Assembly: GCA_002479485.1 (NCBI GenBank)
Contig: DLNM01000062.1
Location: 1 to 38,754 of the forward strand
Length of the DNA: 38,754 nucleotides
Direction: 5' to 3'
Source of the DNA: Firmicutes bacterium UBA7510
Lineage (GTDB): Bacteria > Bacillota > Clostridia > Tissierellales > Sedimentibacteraceae
The stretch's first letter is position 1; every line of letters starts with the position of its first letter. Below, in pieces: positions 25,524-34,077 of this stretch. Made by a program: the position numbers and the translations under genes. A model generated the notes under the pieces. That model worked only from the letters and a program-made list of their open reading frames with translations, was not told the origin of the DNA and did no database searches.

Positions 25524-26039
25524 ATGATAAATAGATTAAGTGAAGAGCAGAAAAGATTAGTAGAAAATCATCATAATATAATCTATACATGTTTAAAAAT
25601 GTTAAGGTTATCAATAGAAGAGTATTATGATTTAGCAGCTATAGGTTTATGTGAAGCAGCATATAAATTTGATTCTAGTAGAAATATTAAGTTTGAAACT
25701 TTTTCATCAAATTGTATTAAAAAGACGATATATAAAGATTTTAGAAAAAAATGTTGTAAAAAGAGAAATGCAACAGTTTTATATATTAATGATATAGTAA
25801 ATAATAAAGAATTTAAGTATACATGTGAACTATATAATGTTGAAAACGAAGCGATAAACAACATAGTTTTTGAAAAATTTATTGAGTACATTAAAGCAAA
25901 TATAGAAATTTTGACAATAGTTTTATTGTTTTATTATGGATATAAACAAAAACAGATAGCATTAATGATGGGGATTTCACAATCTAAAGTACACATGATT
26001 AAGAAACAATTAAAAAAAATTATCTTAGAAACGTTATAA
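25524..26039 (+). CDS. Small sigma-70-like factor (171 aa)
   Basis: GAGG site and ATG at 25524. Residues about 10-75 resemble sigma region 2 (VENHHNIIYTCLKML, YDLAAIGLCEAAYKFDSSRN, KFETFSSNCIKKTIYKDFRK). Residues about 125-168 resemble region 4, a helix-turn-helix (YGYKQKQIALMMGISQSKVH). No region 1.1 or 3. This is the size of sporulation-like or phage sigma factors. It would direct host RNA polymerase, possibly to the locus' own RNA polymerase operon, and would thus be an early activator. It lies in the same direction as the MrpR-like gene. Function inferred from the family. Confidence 0.7.
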   Translation: MINRLSEEQKRLVENHHNIIYTCLKMLRLSIEEYYDLAAIGLCEAAYKFDSSRNIKFETFSSNCIKKTIYKDFRKKCCKKRNATVLYINDIVNNKEFKYTCELYNVENEAINNIVFEKFIEYIKANIEILTIVLLFYYGYKQKQIALMMGISQSKVHMIKKQLKKIILETL

Positions 26040-26123
26040 TATAAAAATTTTCTTTCTGATTTAGATTTTATTTAATATAAATTAAAGAAATAAGTTTTAT
26101 AATTAATTTTAGTATTTACATCC

Positions 26124-26152
26124 TTGTAAATATTAATGAAATAATATATAAT
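26124..26152 (+). promoter_or_regulatory. Promoter and long leader of the Usp gene
   Basis: TTGTAA at 26124-26129, 17 bases, then TATAAT at 26147-26152. A hairpin (26113-26120 with 26125-26132) overlaps the -35 box. About 135 bases of untranslated leader follow before the ATG at 26294. The gap 26040-26293 is the likely edge of the phage-derived part. I could not define an attachment site because the other end is not in view. Confidence 0.6.
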
Positions 26153-26293
26153 GTTAGTGAATTTATAAGTTGTGAAAAACAAGCATTAATAACTTAGCTA
26201 ATTCAAGACAATATTATATCAATATTATTAAGAACAATTAACTAATTTGTTGGGAAATTGTAACGTCATGTTCCCTACATATAAGGAGAAAAT

Positions 26294-26665
26294 ATGCAAA
26301 ATAATATAATGGTTTGTGTGACACAACAAAAGACTTGTGAGAAACTTATAAGAATTGGGTATGAGGTTTATTCAAAAGCTGAAAATGCAACACTATATGT
26401 TATACATGTTGTAAATGAAAATGATAAGCTTTTGTTTAACTTAAGCGATGGGGACGCCTTAGAGTATCTATTTGAAATAACTAAAGAATTAGGTGCTGAT
26501 TTAGTTATAAAAAGATCTAAAGATGTAATTAAAACTTTAGTAGATTTTGCATCAGAAAAAGAAATATCACATATTATATTAGGAAGTGCGACAGATATTA
26601 CAGCTACAAAGAATTTTGAGCAAAAATTAAGAAGAAAATTACCAGATATCGAATTTGTTATATAA
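26294..26665 (+). CDS. Universal stress protein-like (123 aa)
   Basis: A UspA-fold protein: MVCVTQQKTCEKLIRIGYEV at the start, LYVIHVVNEN, LGADLVIKRSKDVIKTLVDFA and SHIILGSATDI. It resembles the Usp-like domain of KdpD sensor kinases, here as a free 123-residue protein. The end region has a G-S motif (ILGSA) like the phosphate-binding part of ATP-binding Usps, but the usual G-2x-G-9x-G(S/T) is not complete. AAGGAG ribosome site. It is the first host-type gene beside the phage part, followed after 19 bases by the DUF1232 gene. Confidence 0.7.
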   Translation: MQNNIMVCVTQQKTCEKLIRIGYEVYSKAENATLYVIHVVNENDKLLFNLSDGDALEYLFEITKELGADLVIKRSKDVIKTLVDFASEKEISHIILGSATDITATKNFEQKLRRKLPDIEFVI

Positions 26666-26684
26666 ATTGTTATGAAGGTTATTT

Positions 26685-26987
26685 ATGAGAATAGGTTTAA
26701 TTTTTAAATTTTTATTTGATAAAAATATTCCACTAAGAGAAAAGTGGTGGATTATATTACCTGCAATATATATTTTAAGTCCCATAGACTTAATTCCATT
26801 TCCTGTACTTGGATTTTCAATCATAGATGATTTAGTTGTGTTATTGTTTTTACTTTCTATGGTTAAATCTAAGACTCAAAAATACTACGGGACACAAAAA
26901 CAGGATGACTCTATAAAGAAAGATATAAAGGATAAAACCATAATTGAAGATGTAGATTATAAAGTTAATTATGATGAAAGAGACTGA
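26685..26987 (+). CDS. DUF1232 (YkvA-like) membrane protein (100 aa)
   Basis: Contains the DUF1232 core: LREKWWIILPAIYILSPIDL, IPFPVLGFSIIDDL, VVLLFLLSMVKSKT. Two membrane-associated segments are followed by a charged cytoplasmic tail rich in Lys and Asp. Function of the family is unknown. Probably co-transcribed with the Usp gene; a terminator follows at 27014-27042. Confidence 0.8.
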   Translation: MRIGLIFKFLFDKNIPLREKWWIILPAIYILSPIDLIPFPVLGFSIIDDLVVLLFLLSMVKSKTQKYYGTQKQDDSIKKDIKDKTIIEDVDYKVNYDERD

Positions 26988-27013
26988 TGTATAATTAAAA
27001 AGTGTGAAAATAA

Positions 27014-27042
27014 GAGAGTTGCATAGCGACTCTTTTTCTTTT
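27014..27042 (+). terminator. Intrinsic terminator after DUF1232 gene
   Basis: An 8-bp stem (27015-27022 with 27026-27033, one G-U pair), 3-base loop, then a T-rich tract TTTTTCTTTT. Confidence 0.75.
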
Positions 27043-27062
27043 ATAAGAAATAAATTGAATAG

Positions 27063-27091
27063 TTGATTAATACTTCATTGGCATATATAAT
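27063..27091 (+). promoter_or_regulatory. Promoter of the AAA/VirD4-like pair
   Basis: TTGATT at 27063-27068, 17-base spacer, TATAAT at 27086-27091. About 65 bases of leader precede the ATG at 27162. Confidence 0.6.
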
Positions 27092-27161
27092 TGTAATTAA
27101 GGTTTTATTTTAGTATTAGTTGATAATTAATATTTTAACTAATAATGCAAGGAGAAAGTTA

Positions 27162-28022
27162 ATGACTAACATTTACTACGATCAGATAATGGCGTTACCT
27201 GGACTTGAGGAAATGAAAGAAATACTGTTACAATGGGACAGAGCAGCCAATAATATTTCAAGAATGCCAACAGATACACCTATTGTTTTGCCGGATTTGT
27301 TGTGGTCAACACGTTCAGGAGCTGGTAAAACTCATCTTATAAAACTTTTGACTGAATATTTGTATTCAAAAAGATTAATGGATTTTTATGGTGACATAAG
27401 ATATTTTGAATTTTTGTTAGAATATTGTCAACCTAATATGCCTCTTACAGAGCTTACAAGGTTAATACGAGAAGTAAACTGTGCTGCTGGATTTAGGAGT
27501 GAATATAGAGGAGTATTAGCACTAGATATAACACTTTGGAACGGACATTTTGAGGAATTATATTTTCATCGTATATTAGAATATCTTTCTAGCGTCGATG
27601 ATTATATATGTGTTATTTTTATTGCTGAGAATTTTTCTGATGAAGATATGCAAAAGATTGAAAATATTTTATCATCATTTTTTCGTATTCGTAGAGTAAG
27701 TTTGCTATATCCTTCCGTCACACAGTTAGCTGATTATTTAGAACATAAACTTTCTACATATGGTCTAAAGCTTGAGGAGAAGGCTAGAGAACTATTATCA
27801 GAGTCTATAGATGAATTAAAGGAAAATAAATATTTTGATGGGTATAAGACAATAAATCGTATGTGCCAAGATATTGTTTTTGACCTATGTTCTTCTAAGG
27901 ACTTTTCTCCATTAAACATAACTGTTGAAAAGCTTAGCCGTTATTCAAAGAACGGAGAATTTGTTAAAAGCATGAAGGAAATAATTAAGACTAGAAAAAT
28001 GGGTTTCGGGGGTAACTTATAA
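27162..28022 (+). CDS. AAA-type ATPase paired with VirD4-like protein (286 aa)
   Basis: The ATG at 27162 has a well-placed AAGGAGA site; an in-frame ATG at 27120 does not. Residues 52-57 are SGAGKT, a Walker A loop in which the usual first Gly is Thr (TRSGAGKT). Around residue 122, VLALDIT stands where Walker B is expected, but no Glu follows the Asp. VIFIAENF (near 145) could be sensor 1. The C-terminal third is a helical lid (KLEEKARELLSESIDEL). No membrane segment. The stop overlaps the start of the next gene (TAATG), so the two products are made together. Function unknown: a helper for the VirD4-like ATPase is likely. Confidence 0.65.
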   Translation: MTNIYYDQIMALPGLEEMKEILLQWDRAANNISRMPTDTPIVLPDLLWSTRSGAGKTHLIKLLTEYLYSKRLMDFYGDIRYFEFLLEYCQPNMPLTELTRLIREVNCAAGFRSEYRGVLALDITLWNGHFEELYFHRILEYLSSVDDYICVIFIAENFSDEDMQKIENILSSFFRIRRVSLLYPSVTQLADYLEHKLSTYGLKLEEKARELLSESIDELKENKYFDGYKTINRMCQDIVFDLCSSKDFSPLNITVEKLSRYSKNGEFVKSMKEIIKTRKMGFGGNL

Positions 28023-29557
28023 TGAATGAAGAAAGCTATAAATATACCAAATACTATCGTGTTCAGCAAGAAACCAGATGGGCTGAAATAAATGAAATAA
28101 AAGCCGATACAGTACATATAAAAATAACAGACAATGAATATAAAGCGGCAGGATTACCAATCTTAAGCGATGGATTAAATGTATGGGTAGATAATACTGA
28201 TACTCATAGCCTTATTTTTGGATCAACTGGATCAAAAAAATCAAGGCTATTTTGTATGCCACTATTAAATATTATGGCTGGAGCCGGTGAATCGTTTGTT
28301 GTAACTGATCCAAAAGGTGAACTGTATGATTACACCTCGGGCTTTGTAAAAAGCAAGGGATATGATGTTGTTGTTCTAAACTATAGAGATTTGTCATTAG
28401 GAGATACATGGAATCCTTTAGCCTTGCCATATGAACTATATCATACTGGCCATAAGGATGATGCCGTTGCTCGTATAAATGATTTTGTTAATGCAATATC
28501 TGAACATAATATGAATAATACAAAGGACATCTTTTGGGTAAATGCTGCTCGTTCAGTTGCTATAGCTATACTTCTTTTAATGCTAGATGAGTGTACAAAA
28601 GAAGAATGTAACCTTAAAACCTTTACAAGATTTTGTGTTGAATTTGCAAAAGCTTCAAATGAATCAGCCTTTGAAAGTGTTATGGGATTGTCTATGGGTG
28701 AAAAAAATAAGAATTATTTAACATTACTCATGAAATCAGCTTCACCAGAAAGCATAGCATCACTTAATTATTTTGGCATTGCTAATTCTAGTGATAAAGC
28801 TAAAGGAGATGTTCAATCTACGTTATTTACACTTATACAAGTTTTTATGACACAAGAAAATCTTGTTCGCAATATGTGCTATAATAGCTTCGATATGAGA
28901 AACATTGGCAGAAAAAAGACTGCAGTTTATATAATTGTACCTGATGAAAAAAGCACGTATCATTTTATAGCAACAACTTTTGTAAAGCAGTGCTACGAAA
29001 CATTAATTCAAGAGGCTCAGATAGAAAAAAACAGAGCGTTACCAGTAAGAGTTAATTTTGTGTTAGATGAATTTGCAAATATACCAGCTTTACCGGACAT
29101 GCCTTCTATGATAACTGCGGCAAGAAGTCGTAACATGAGATTTTTTCTAGTTATTCAAAGTGTACATCAATTGGAAAATAGGTATAAAGAAGAAGCTCAA
29201 ACTATTAAAGGAAATTGCGATAACTGGGTATTTTTAACTAGTAAAGAACTTTCCTTACTTGAGGAAATAAGTAAATTATGTGGAAAGCTTAGATTTGGCG
29301 AAAATAACGAAAATGAGAGTCCTCTTATTTCGGTTTCACAATTGCAAAGATTAAATAAAAACAGAGGTGAGGCATTGATATTTCACTGTCGTCAATACCC
29401 TCTTATAACAGAACTTGCGGATATTGATGATTATTGCTTTGAAAAAATAAAAGCTAAAAAGATGAAAGAAATAACATCCCGTGAGCCAATAAGTGTTAGT
29501 CCAGAGCAAATGTATAACGATATAGTAAATAACAAAAGACACATGCCTTTTGTTTAG
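28022..29557 (+). CDS. Orphan VirD4/TraG-like ATPase (511 aa)
   Basis: Type IV secretion coupling-protein family: HSLIFGSTGSKKSRLFCMPL (Walker A region at 67-74), SFVVTDPKGELYDYTSGF, WNPLALPYELY, YIIVPDEKSTYHF, and VLDEFANIPALPDMPSMITA (Walker B, D349-E350), followed by RNMRFFLVIQSVHQLE. The N-terminal transmembrane helices of most VirD4 proteins are missing, and Walker A reads GSTGSKKS, with Lys in place of the last Gly (K72). Such proteins move DNA or protein through type IV secretion channels, but no relaxase, channel or pilus gene is near. Only the AAA-type partner is coupled to it. Activity of the altered P-loop is uncertain. Confidence 0.8.
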   Translation: MNEESYKYTKYYRVQQETRWAEINEIKADTVHIKITDNEYKAAGLPILSDGLNVWVDNTDTHSLIFGSTGSKKSRLFCMPLLNIMAGAGESFVVTDPKGELYDYTSGFVKSKGYDVVVLNYRDLSLGDTWNPLALPYELYHTGHKDDAVARINDFVNAISEHNMNNTKDIFWVNAARSVAIAILLLMLDECTKEECNLKTFTRFCVEFAKASNESAFESVMGLSMGEKNKNYLTLLMKSASPESIASLNYFGIANSSDKAKGDVQSTLFTLIQVFMTQENLVRNMCYNSFDMRNIGRKKTAVYIIVPDEKSTYHFIATTFVKQCYETLIQEAQIEKNRALPVRVNFVLDEFANIPALPDMPSMITAARSRNMRFFLVIQSVHQLENRYKEEAQTIKGNCDNWVFLTSKELSLLEEISKLCGKLRFGENNENESPLISVSQLQRLNKNRGEALIFHCRQYPLITELADIDDYCFEKIKAKKMKEITSREPISVSPEQMYNDIVNNKRHMPFV

Positions 29558-29611
29558 AATAATAAAATAATTAATTTTTAAAAAATTAAGTAAAAATTAA
29601 TAAATTAATAC

Positions 29612-29640
29612 TTAAATATTTTAATAAATTATGGTAAAAT
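29612..29640 (+). promoter_or_regulatory. Weak promoter before membrane-anchored protein
   Basis: TTAAAT at 29612-29617, 17 bases, TAAAAT at 29635-29640, in a 163-base AT-rich gap. Only fair matches. Confidence 0.35.
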
Positions 29641-29723
29641 GTTTATGTATATTTTTGTGATAAAAAATAAATAATTGTAATTATTTGTATTGTTAAGAGA
29701 CTAAACATTTAGGAGGTAAATTG

Positions 29724-31418
29724 ATGGATAGTAATTTAGAAATAATTAAGTCTCTATATGAAAATGAATGTCAAAGAATAGTAGAATGTAAGGATATTAA
29801 AACTGGTGAGACCTTTATATATAACACTGTATTTAATCAAAAGCTGATAAAATTAATTGATATTAATATTTTAAATTCTATAAAATCTAATATAGTAAAG
29901 AGTTACAAGACACAAGATAGATTATACATAATCACAAAACCTCATGAATTAAATAATCAAAAAATTTTAAAGGAATACATAGATACCAATAATTTAACCT
30001 TAAAACAGCAATTTATATTAACAGAACAGCTTATAAATTTATTCATAGAAATATATAATGTAACAGATTTACTTCAATTTAAAATATTAAGCTTTGATAA
30101 TTTAAGTGTTAGCGAAGATGATACTTTATATGTTAACGGATATTTTGAATTTAAAGATGAATATGATTTATCTGATAATTATTCATATAAAAATTTAGGA
30201 AATATAATACATTATTTATTTTCAAAAGAGGATATAGTTGATTATAATATATCTGATTCAATTCCTCCTGACATTCTAAAAATAATAGTTAAATGTTTAA
30301 CTAGGGAATATTTTCATCCAAAGGATATACTAAAAGAGTTTGAAAGTTCACCAATTTACAGCATTATAAACTGTAAAACTGATACCCAAGTAAATAAAGC
30401 GAAACTATCAGACTTGACTACTATGGTATGTAATGAAAAAAAAGGTGAAAATAATCAAAACGGAGAAATACTTAATGATGATAATAATAATGAGGAATTA
30501 AGAATAGAATTAAATGGTGAGGAAAATTATAGTGATCTTCACGATGAAAATGATAATTTAGCTGATAGTAAAAACATTATTGATAGCGAAAGTGATGATA
30601 CTGCTGAAAACATCGATGATAATTTAAATATTATTGACATATATCTAAACAATTCAATTGATGATAAAACAAAAAATGATAATTTGATAGATGATAAAAG
30701 TGATAATAAGTTTGGAAAAGCTATGAAATTTATAATTCCAGCATTTATTATTGTTTTTGTCACAGTTGTTAGTGTTCTTTTAATTAAAAATCTTTACAGT
30801 AAAGATAAAGAAACAGTCAGTGATAATGTAATTTCAGATCAAGATAATAATTCAAGTAATGACGGTTCACAAAATACTAATAATGAAAATAATTCTGATG
30901 AAGATTCGTCAAAAAACGATGACAACTCATCAAAAAACGATGAGAAGGATCAATCACAATTGAACAGTGATAGCAATGAATTTAAATTATATCTAAATGA
31001 TGAGCTTATTAAAAAGATAGGATATACAGGAAAGACTGCTGTTATAGATACTGAAAACTATAATGAGGGAAGTAGTTCATTACTTGTTGAGAATGAAACT
31101 GATGAAAGTTTAAAAGTATTGTTTGCTGTAATTGATTTTTCAAATGATAAATTAAGCTATATGAAAAACAATCAAGTTGGAATTGCGGCTAAATTTAAGG
31201 CTTTAGAAGATGTTGATGCTAAGCTTGTTGTAGAGGCATACATGAATGATAAATTATCAGCTAACAATAGTGGAAAAATACAAATATTTGATGATATTTG
31301 GTCTCAAAAGGAAATAACAATCAATGTAGGTGATATTGATAGAGTAAATCTATACATCGAATATTCAGGAAAAAATAAAGTATGGATAGATACACTTGCA
31401 ATAGACATATTAAAATAA
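29724..31418 (+). CDS. Membrane-anchored protein, kinase-like N-domain and extracytoplasmic beta domain (564 aa)
   Basis: GGAGG is 7 bases before the ATG at 29724. Residues 1-215 resemble a degenerate protein kinase or EssB-like fold: LKQQFILTEQLINLFIEIYN, LSFDNLSVSEDDTLYVNGYF (where a catalytic loop and DFG would be, but without HRD or DFG), then a C-lobe-like helical part. Residues 230-330 are a very acidic Asn/Asp/Glu linker. One transmembrane helix lies at about 336-356. An outside Ser/Asn/Asp-rich linker follows to about 415, then a beta domain of 150 residues with a jelly-roll or carbohydrate-binding look (FDDIWSQKEITINVGDI, VNLYIEYSGKNKVWIDTLAI). Probably a sensor or scaffold at the membrane; no catalytic residues seen. 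Confidence 0.5.
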   Translation: MDSNLEIIKSLYENECQRIVECKDIKTGETFIYNTVFNQKLIKLIDINILNSIKSNIVKSYKTQDRLYIITKPHELNNQKILKEYIDTNNLTLKQQFILTEQLINLFIEIYNVTDLLQFKILSFDNLSVSEDDTLYVNGYFEFKDEYDLSDNYSYKNLGNIIHYLFSKEDIVDYNISDSIPPDILKIIVKCLTREYFHPKDILKEFESSPIYSIINCKTDTQVNKAKLSDLTTMVCNEKKGENNQNGEILNDDNNNEELRIELNGEENYSDLHDENDNLADSKNIIDSESDDTAENIDDNLNIIDIYLNNSIDDKTKNDNLIDDKSDNKFGKAMKFIIPAFIIVFVTVVSVLLIKNLYSKDKETVSDNVISDQDNNSSNDGSQNTNNENNSDEDSSKNDDNSSKNDEKDQSQLNSDSNEFKLYLNDELIKKIGYTGKTAVIDTENYNEGSSSLLVENETDESLKVLFAVIDFSNDKLSYMKNNQVGIAAKFKALEDVDAKLVVEAYMNDKLSANNSGKIQIFDDIWSQKEITINVGDIDRVNLYIEYSGKNKVWIDTLAIDILK

Positions 31419-31628
31419 TTTGGAAAAATATGAAACTTTTTAAAATTAAATTCGTCTAATATATGCAACCTATATTTTTTAATAATATAGCTTATATATA
31501 ATAGTAAATCACAGAAAGCAGAAAGAGGAAAAGGGTTCAAAAAGTTATGAAAAGAAATAATAAAATAGTACCGAGTACATGCTTAGTTTTTCATGGCATT
31601 TGGTGCAAATGGAGGCATGGACATAAAA

Positions 31629-32330
31629 ATGGATATAATTAATATGACTAATATTTCAAAGCTGTATAAAACTGGAGTAATCCAAGTTGATGCTTTGAAA
31701 AACATTAACTTTAAGGTAGTTAGTGGTGAGTTTGTTTCAATTATGGGTCCTTCTGGTTCTGGTAAATCCACCTTGTTGAATTTAATTGGATGCTTAGATA
31801 AGCCATCTGGTGGGTCATATGAATTAGCTGGACATAAGGTTGAAAAATTAACTGATTCCAAAATGTCAGAAATACGTAATGAATTTTTAGGCTTCGTATT
31901 TCAAAATTTTCACTTATTACCTAACTTATCGGCTCAAAAAAATGTTGAAATTCCACTAATTTATAGAGGATTAAATGCTAAATCACGTAAGGAGCTTTCA
32001 GAAAAATCTTTAGAGCTTGTTGGACTAAAAGATAGGATGCACCACTTACCTAGCCAATTATCTGGAGGACAGCAACAAAGAGTTGCTATAGCCAGAGCAT
32101 TAGCTGGAAGTCCTGCTTTGATACTTGCAGATGAGCCGACAGGAGCTCTAGATTCAAAAACAGGTAATAAAATTATGGAGTTGTTTACTGAACTAAACGA
32201 AAATAGTGGAATAACAATAGTTCAGGTAACACACGAAGAAGATATTGCTGCATACGGCAGTAGAATTTTAAGATTAGTAGATGGGGAGATAGTTTCCGAT
32301 GCGGAAACGAACAGGAGGAAAAATGGCTAA
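31629..32330 (+). CDS. ABC transporter ATPase, MacB/LolD type (233 aa)
   Basis: Canonical motifs: GPSGSGKST (Walker A), Q-loop FQNFH, LSGGQQQRVAIARAL (signature), LILADEPTGALD (Walker B and D-loop), and VTHEEDIA (H-loop). It belongs to the ATPases paired with FtsX-like permeases. I chose the ATG at 31629 because the domain starts there (MDIINMTNISKLYKTG); GGAGG is 13 bases upstream. ATGs at 31593 and 31617 are alternatives. The stop overlaps the start of the adaptor gene by 8 bases. Powers export of an unknown substrate. Confidence 0.9.
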   Translation: MDIINMTNISKLYKTGVIQVDALKNINFKVVSGEFVSIMGPSGSGKSTLLNLIGCLDKPSGGSYELAGHKVEKLTDSKMSEIRNEFLGFVFQNFHLLPNLSAQKNVEIPLIYRGLNAKSRKELSEKSLELVGLKDRMHHLPSQLSGGQQQRVAIARALAGSPALILADEPTGALDSKTGNKIMELFTELNENSGITIVQVTHEEDIAAYGSRILRLVDGEIVSDAETNRRKNG

Positions 32331-34059
32331 AAAAATTATTTCATTACTTATTGTATTTGCATTGGTATTTGTAGGCGGTTACTATACAGCTATACAATTA
32401 ATACCAAAATCAACTGAGACTAATGCAGGTCCTACATATGCTACAAAACCAGTTACAAGAGGAGATTTAAAGGTTGGAGTTAATATAACCGGACAGTTAA
32501 ATGCTGGCTGGGGTGGCTCTGTGTTTGCACCCAAATTGGAAGATGTTACCAAACCAATTAAATATGTTGTGGAAGAAGTATTTGCTAATGAAAATGATGA
32601 AGTAAAAAAAGATGCTCCGATAATAAGATTGTCTGTATCAAATTTACCAGAGTTAATATCAGATGGAAATACTACATTAGAAAAATTATATAAAGAGCTT
32701 TCTGATATTCAAGCTGAAATTGATACCGAAACTGAAAGATTAGGTAATAAGGTTAATAAAAGTATAACTAGCTATCGTGATGTAAATCCTTCAGACGGAA
32801 TAGTTATATCTTCACCTATTTCTGGAAGAATTACTGAACTAAAAATAAAGGAAGGCGAAAAAATCACTGATTCAGCAGTTGCTAATGTTGTTAATGACAG
32901 TAAGTTTAAGATAACTTTTAAGGCTACTGTTAATGAGTTTCCAACAATAAAAAAAGGTCAAAAAGTTTTCTTGAATTATAGTGGTTATGAGGGATATTAT
33001 GAGGGAGTTATAAAAGAAATAAATCCTAATAAAGTGCCGAATGAAGATAAAATATCATATATACATAATGGAGTAATAGAAGCTAATAATCCAGGACTTA
33101 TTCAGGAGGGTACTTCTGTAAGTATATCTTTAAATAATGATGGAGTAGCCGGAACTACTCTTACTTATGCTGGAACAGTTGATTCATATATAAGTCAAGC
33201 TAAAGCTTTATCATATGAAGTTTCTGATTCAACAAAAACAGTACTAGCAACAGAAGTTTATGTAAGCGAAAATGAGTTTGTTAATGAAGGGCAACCAATA
33301 GTTAAAATAAGCGGAAGTGGTGTTAATAAATCTATACAAGACGATATTGATAAGATAAAAGCTTTATATGACAAAGCTAGTGAAAAAAATGAAGAAATTG
33401 ATAAAGCGAAAAAATATGTAGCTAATATAATGGAATTTTCAAGTAAGCTTTTGGTAACAGCTACAATGGACGGTATAGTTGCATGGAAAAGGTATAATGT
33501 TGGAGATACTTTTGAAACAACTTCTAGTTCAAGTCAATGGGACTATGAAGTAATAAATTTATATAATTCTAACCAATTGTCAATTAGCACTCAAGTTAGT
33601 GACCTTGACGTAAACTTTGTACAGCAAGGAGCTACAGTAGAGATTACGGTTGATGCTTTACCAGGAAAAACATTTCAAGGTACTGTAGAAAGATTATATC
33701 AATACAACGAAAATGGAAAAGTAATATACAATGTTAATATAAGTGTAACAGGTGAAGAAGGCTTAAGACCTGGTATGAATACTAACTGCTTTATAGATGC
33801 TGGTGAGTCACTAGATACATTAATGGTTCCAATTGAGGCTGTATTTGAAGAAGATTTCAAACAAAAGGTTGAGGTATTAAAAGAGGATGGAACTGTAGAA
33901 GCTGTAGAAATAGAAATAGGATTAATGAATGATAGATTTGTTGAGGTATTAAGTGGACTTGAAGAGGGTCAACAAGTTGTAACTGGTAGTTCAGGAGATT
34001 TAATGCCAAGTCAAACTGTAGATAAAAGTAACTCTATAATACCAGGAAAAAATAACTAA
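32323..34059 (+). CDS. Membrane fusion/adaptor protein of ABC export system, MacA-like (578 aa)
   Basis: The ATG at 32323 follows AGGAGG. An N-terminal membrane anchor (ISLLIVFALVFVGGYYTAIQ) is followed by barrel-sandwich segments (VISSPISGRITELKIKEGEK and a second, TATMDGIVAWKRYNVGD), helical hairpin parts (TLEKLYKELSDIQAEIDTET) and C-terminal beta-barrel and membrane-proximal domains (DALPGKTFQGTVERLYQYN, GLRPGMNTNCFIDAG, PIEAVFEED). At 578 residues it is longer than Gram-negative MacA (about 370) because the lipoyl-like domain appears twice. It lies between the ATPase and the permease of the same operon. Confidence 0.85.
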   Translation: MAKKIISLLIVFALVFVGGYYTAIQLIPKSTETNAGPTYATKPVTRGDLKVGVNITGQLNAGWGGSVFAPKLEDVTKPIKYVVEEVFANENDEVKKDAPIIRLSVSNLPELISDGNTTLEKLYKELSDIQAEIDTETERLGNKVNKSITSYRDVNPSDGIVISSPISGRITELKIKEGEKITDSAVANVVNDSKFKITFKATVNEFPTIKKGQKVFLNYSGYEGYYEGVIKEINPNKVPNEDKISYIHNGVIEANNPGLIQEGTSVSISLNNDGVAGTTLTYAGTVDSYISQAKALSYEVSDSTKTVLATEVYVSENEFVNEGQPIVKISGSGVNKSIQDDIDKIKALYDKASEKNEEIDKAKKYVANIMEFSSKLLVTATMDGIVAWKRYNVGDTFETTSSSSQWDYEVINLYNSNQLSISTQVSDLDVNFVQQGATVEITVDALPGKTFQGTVERLYQYNENGKVIYNVNISVTGEEGLRPGMNTNCFIDAGESLDTLMVPIEAVFEEDFKQKVEVLKEDGTVEAVEIEIGLMNDRFVEVLSGLEEGQQVVTGSSGDLMPSQTVDKSNSIIPGKNN

Positions 34060-34077
34060 TACATGGGAGGTAAGGCT

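Noticed and set aside
26040..26293. Attachment site of the element at its right edge
   Set aside because: The region holds a promoter and leader of the Usp gene; without the left end no direct repeat can be matched.
27162..29557. Part of an integrative conjugative element
   Set aside because: Only the VirD4-like protein points that way; no relaxase, VirB4, channel, integrase or oriT-like element within the window.
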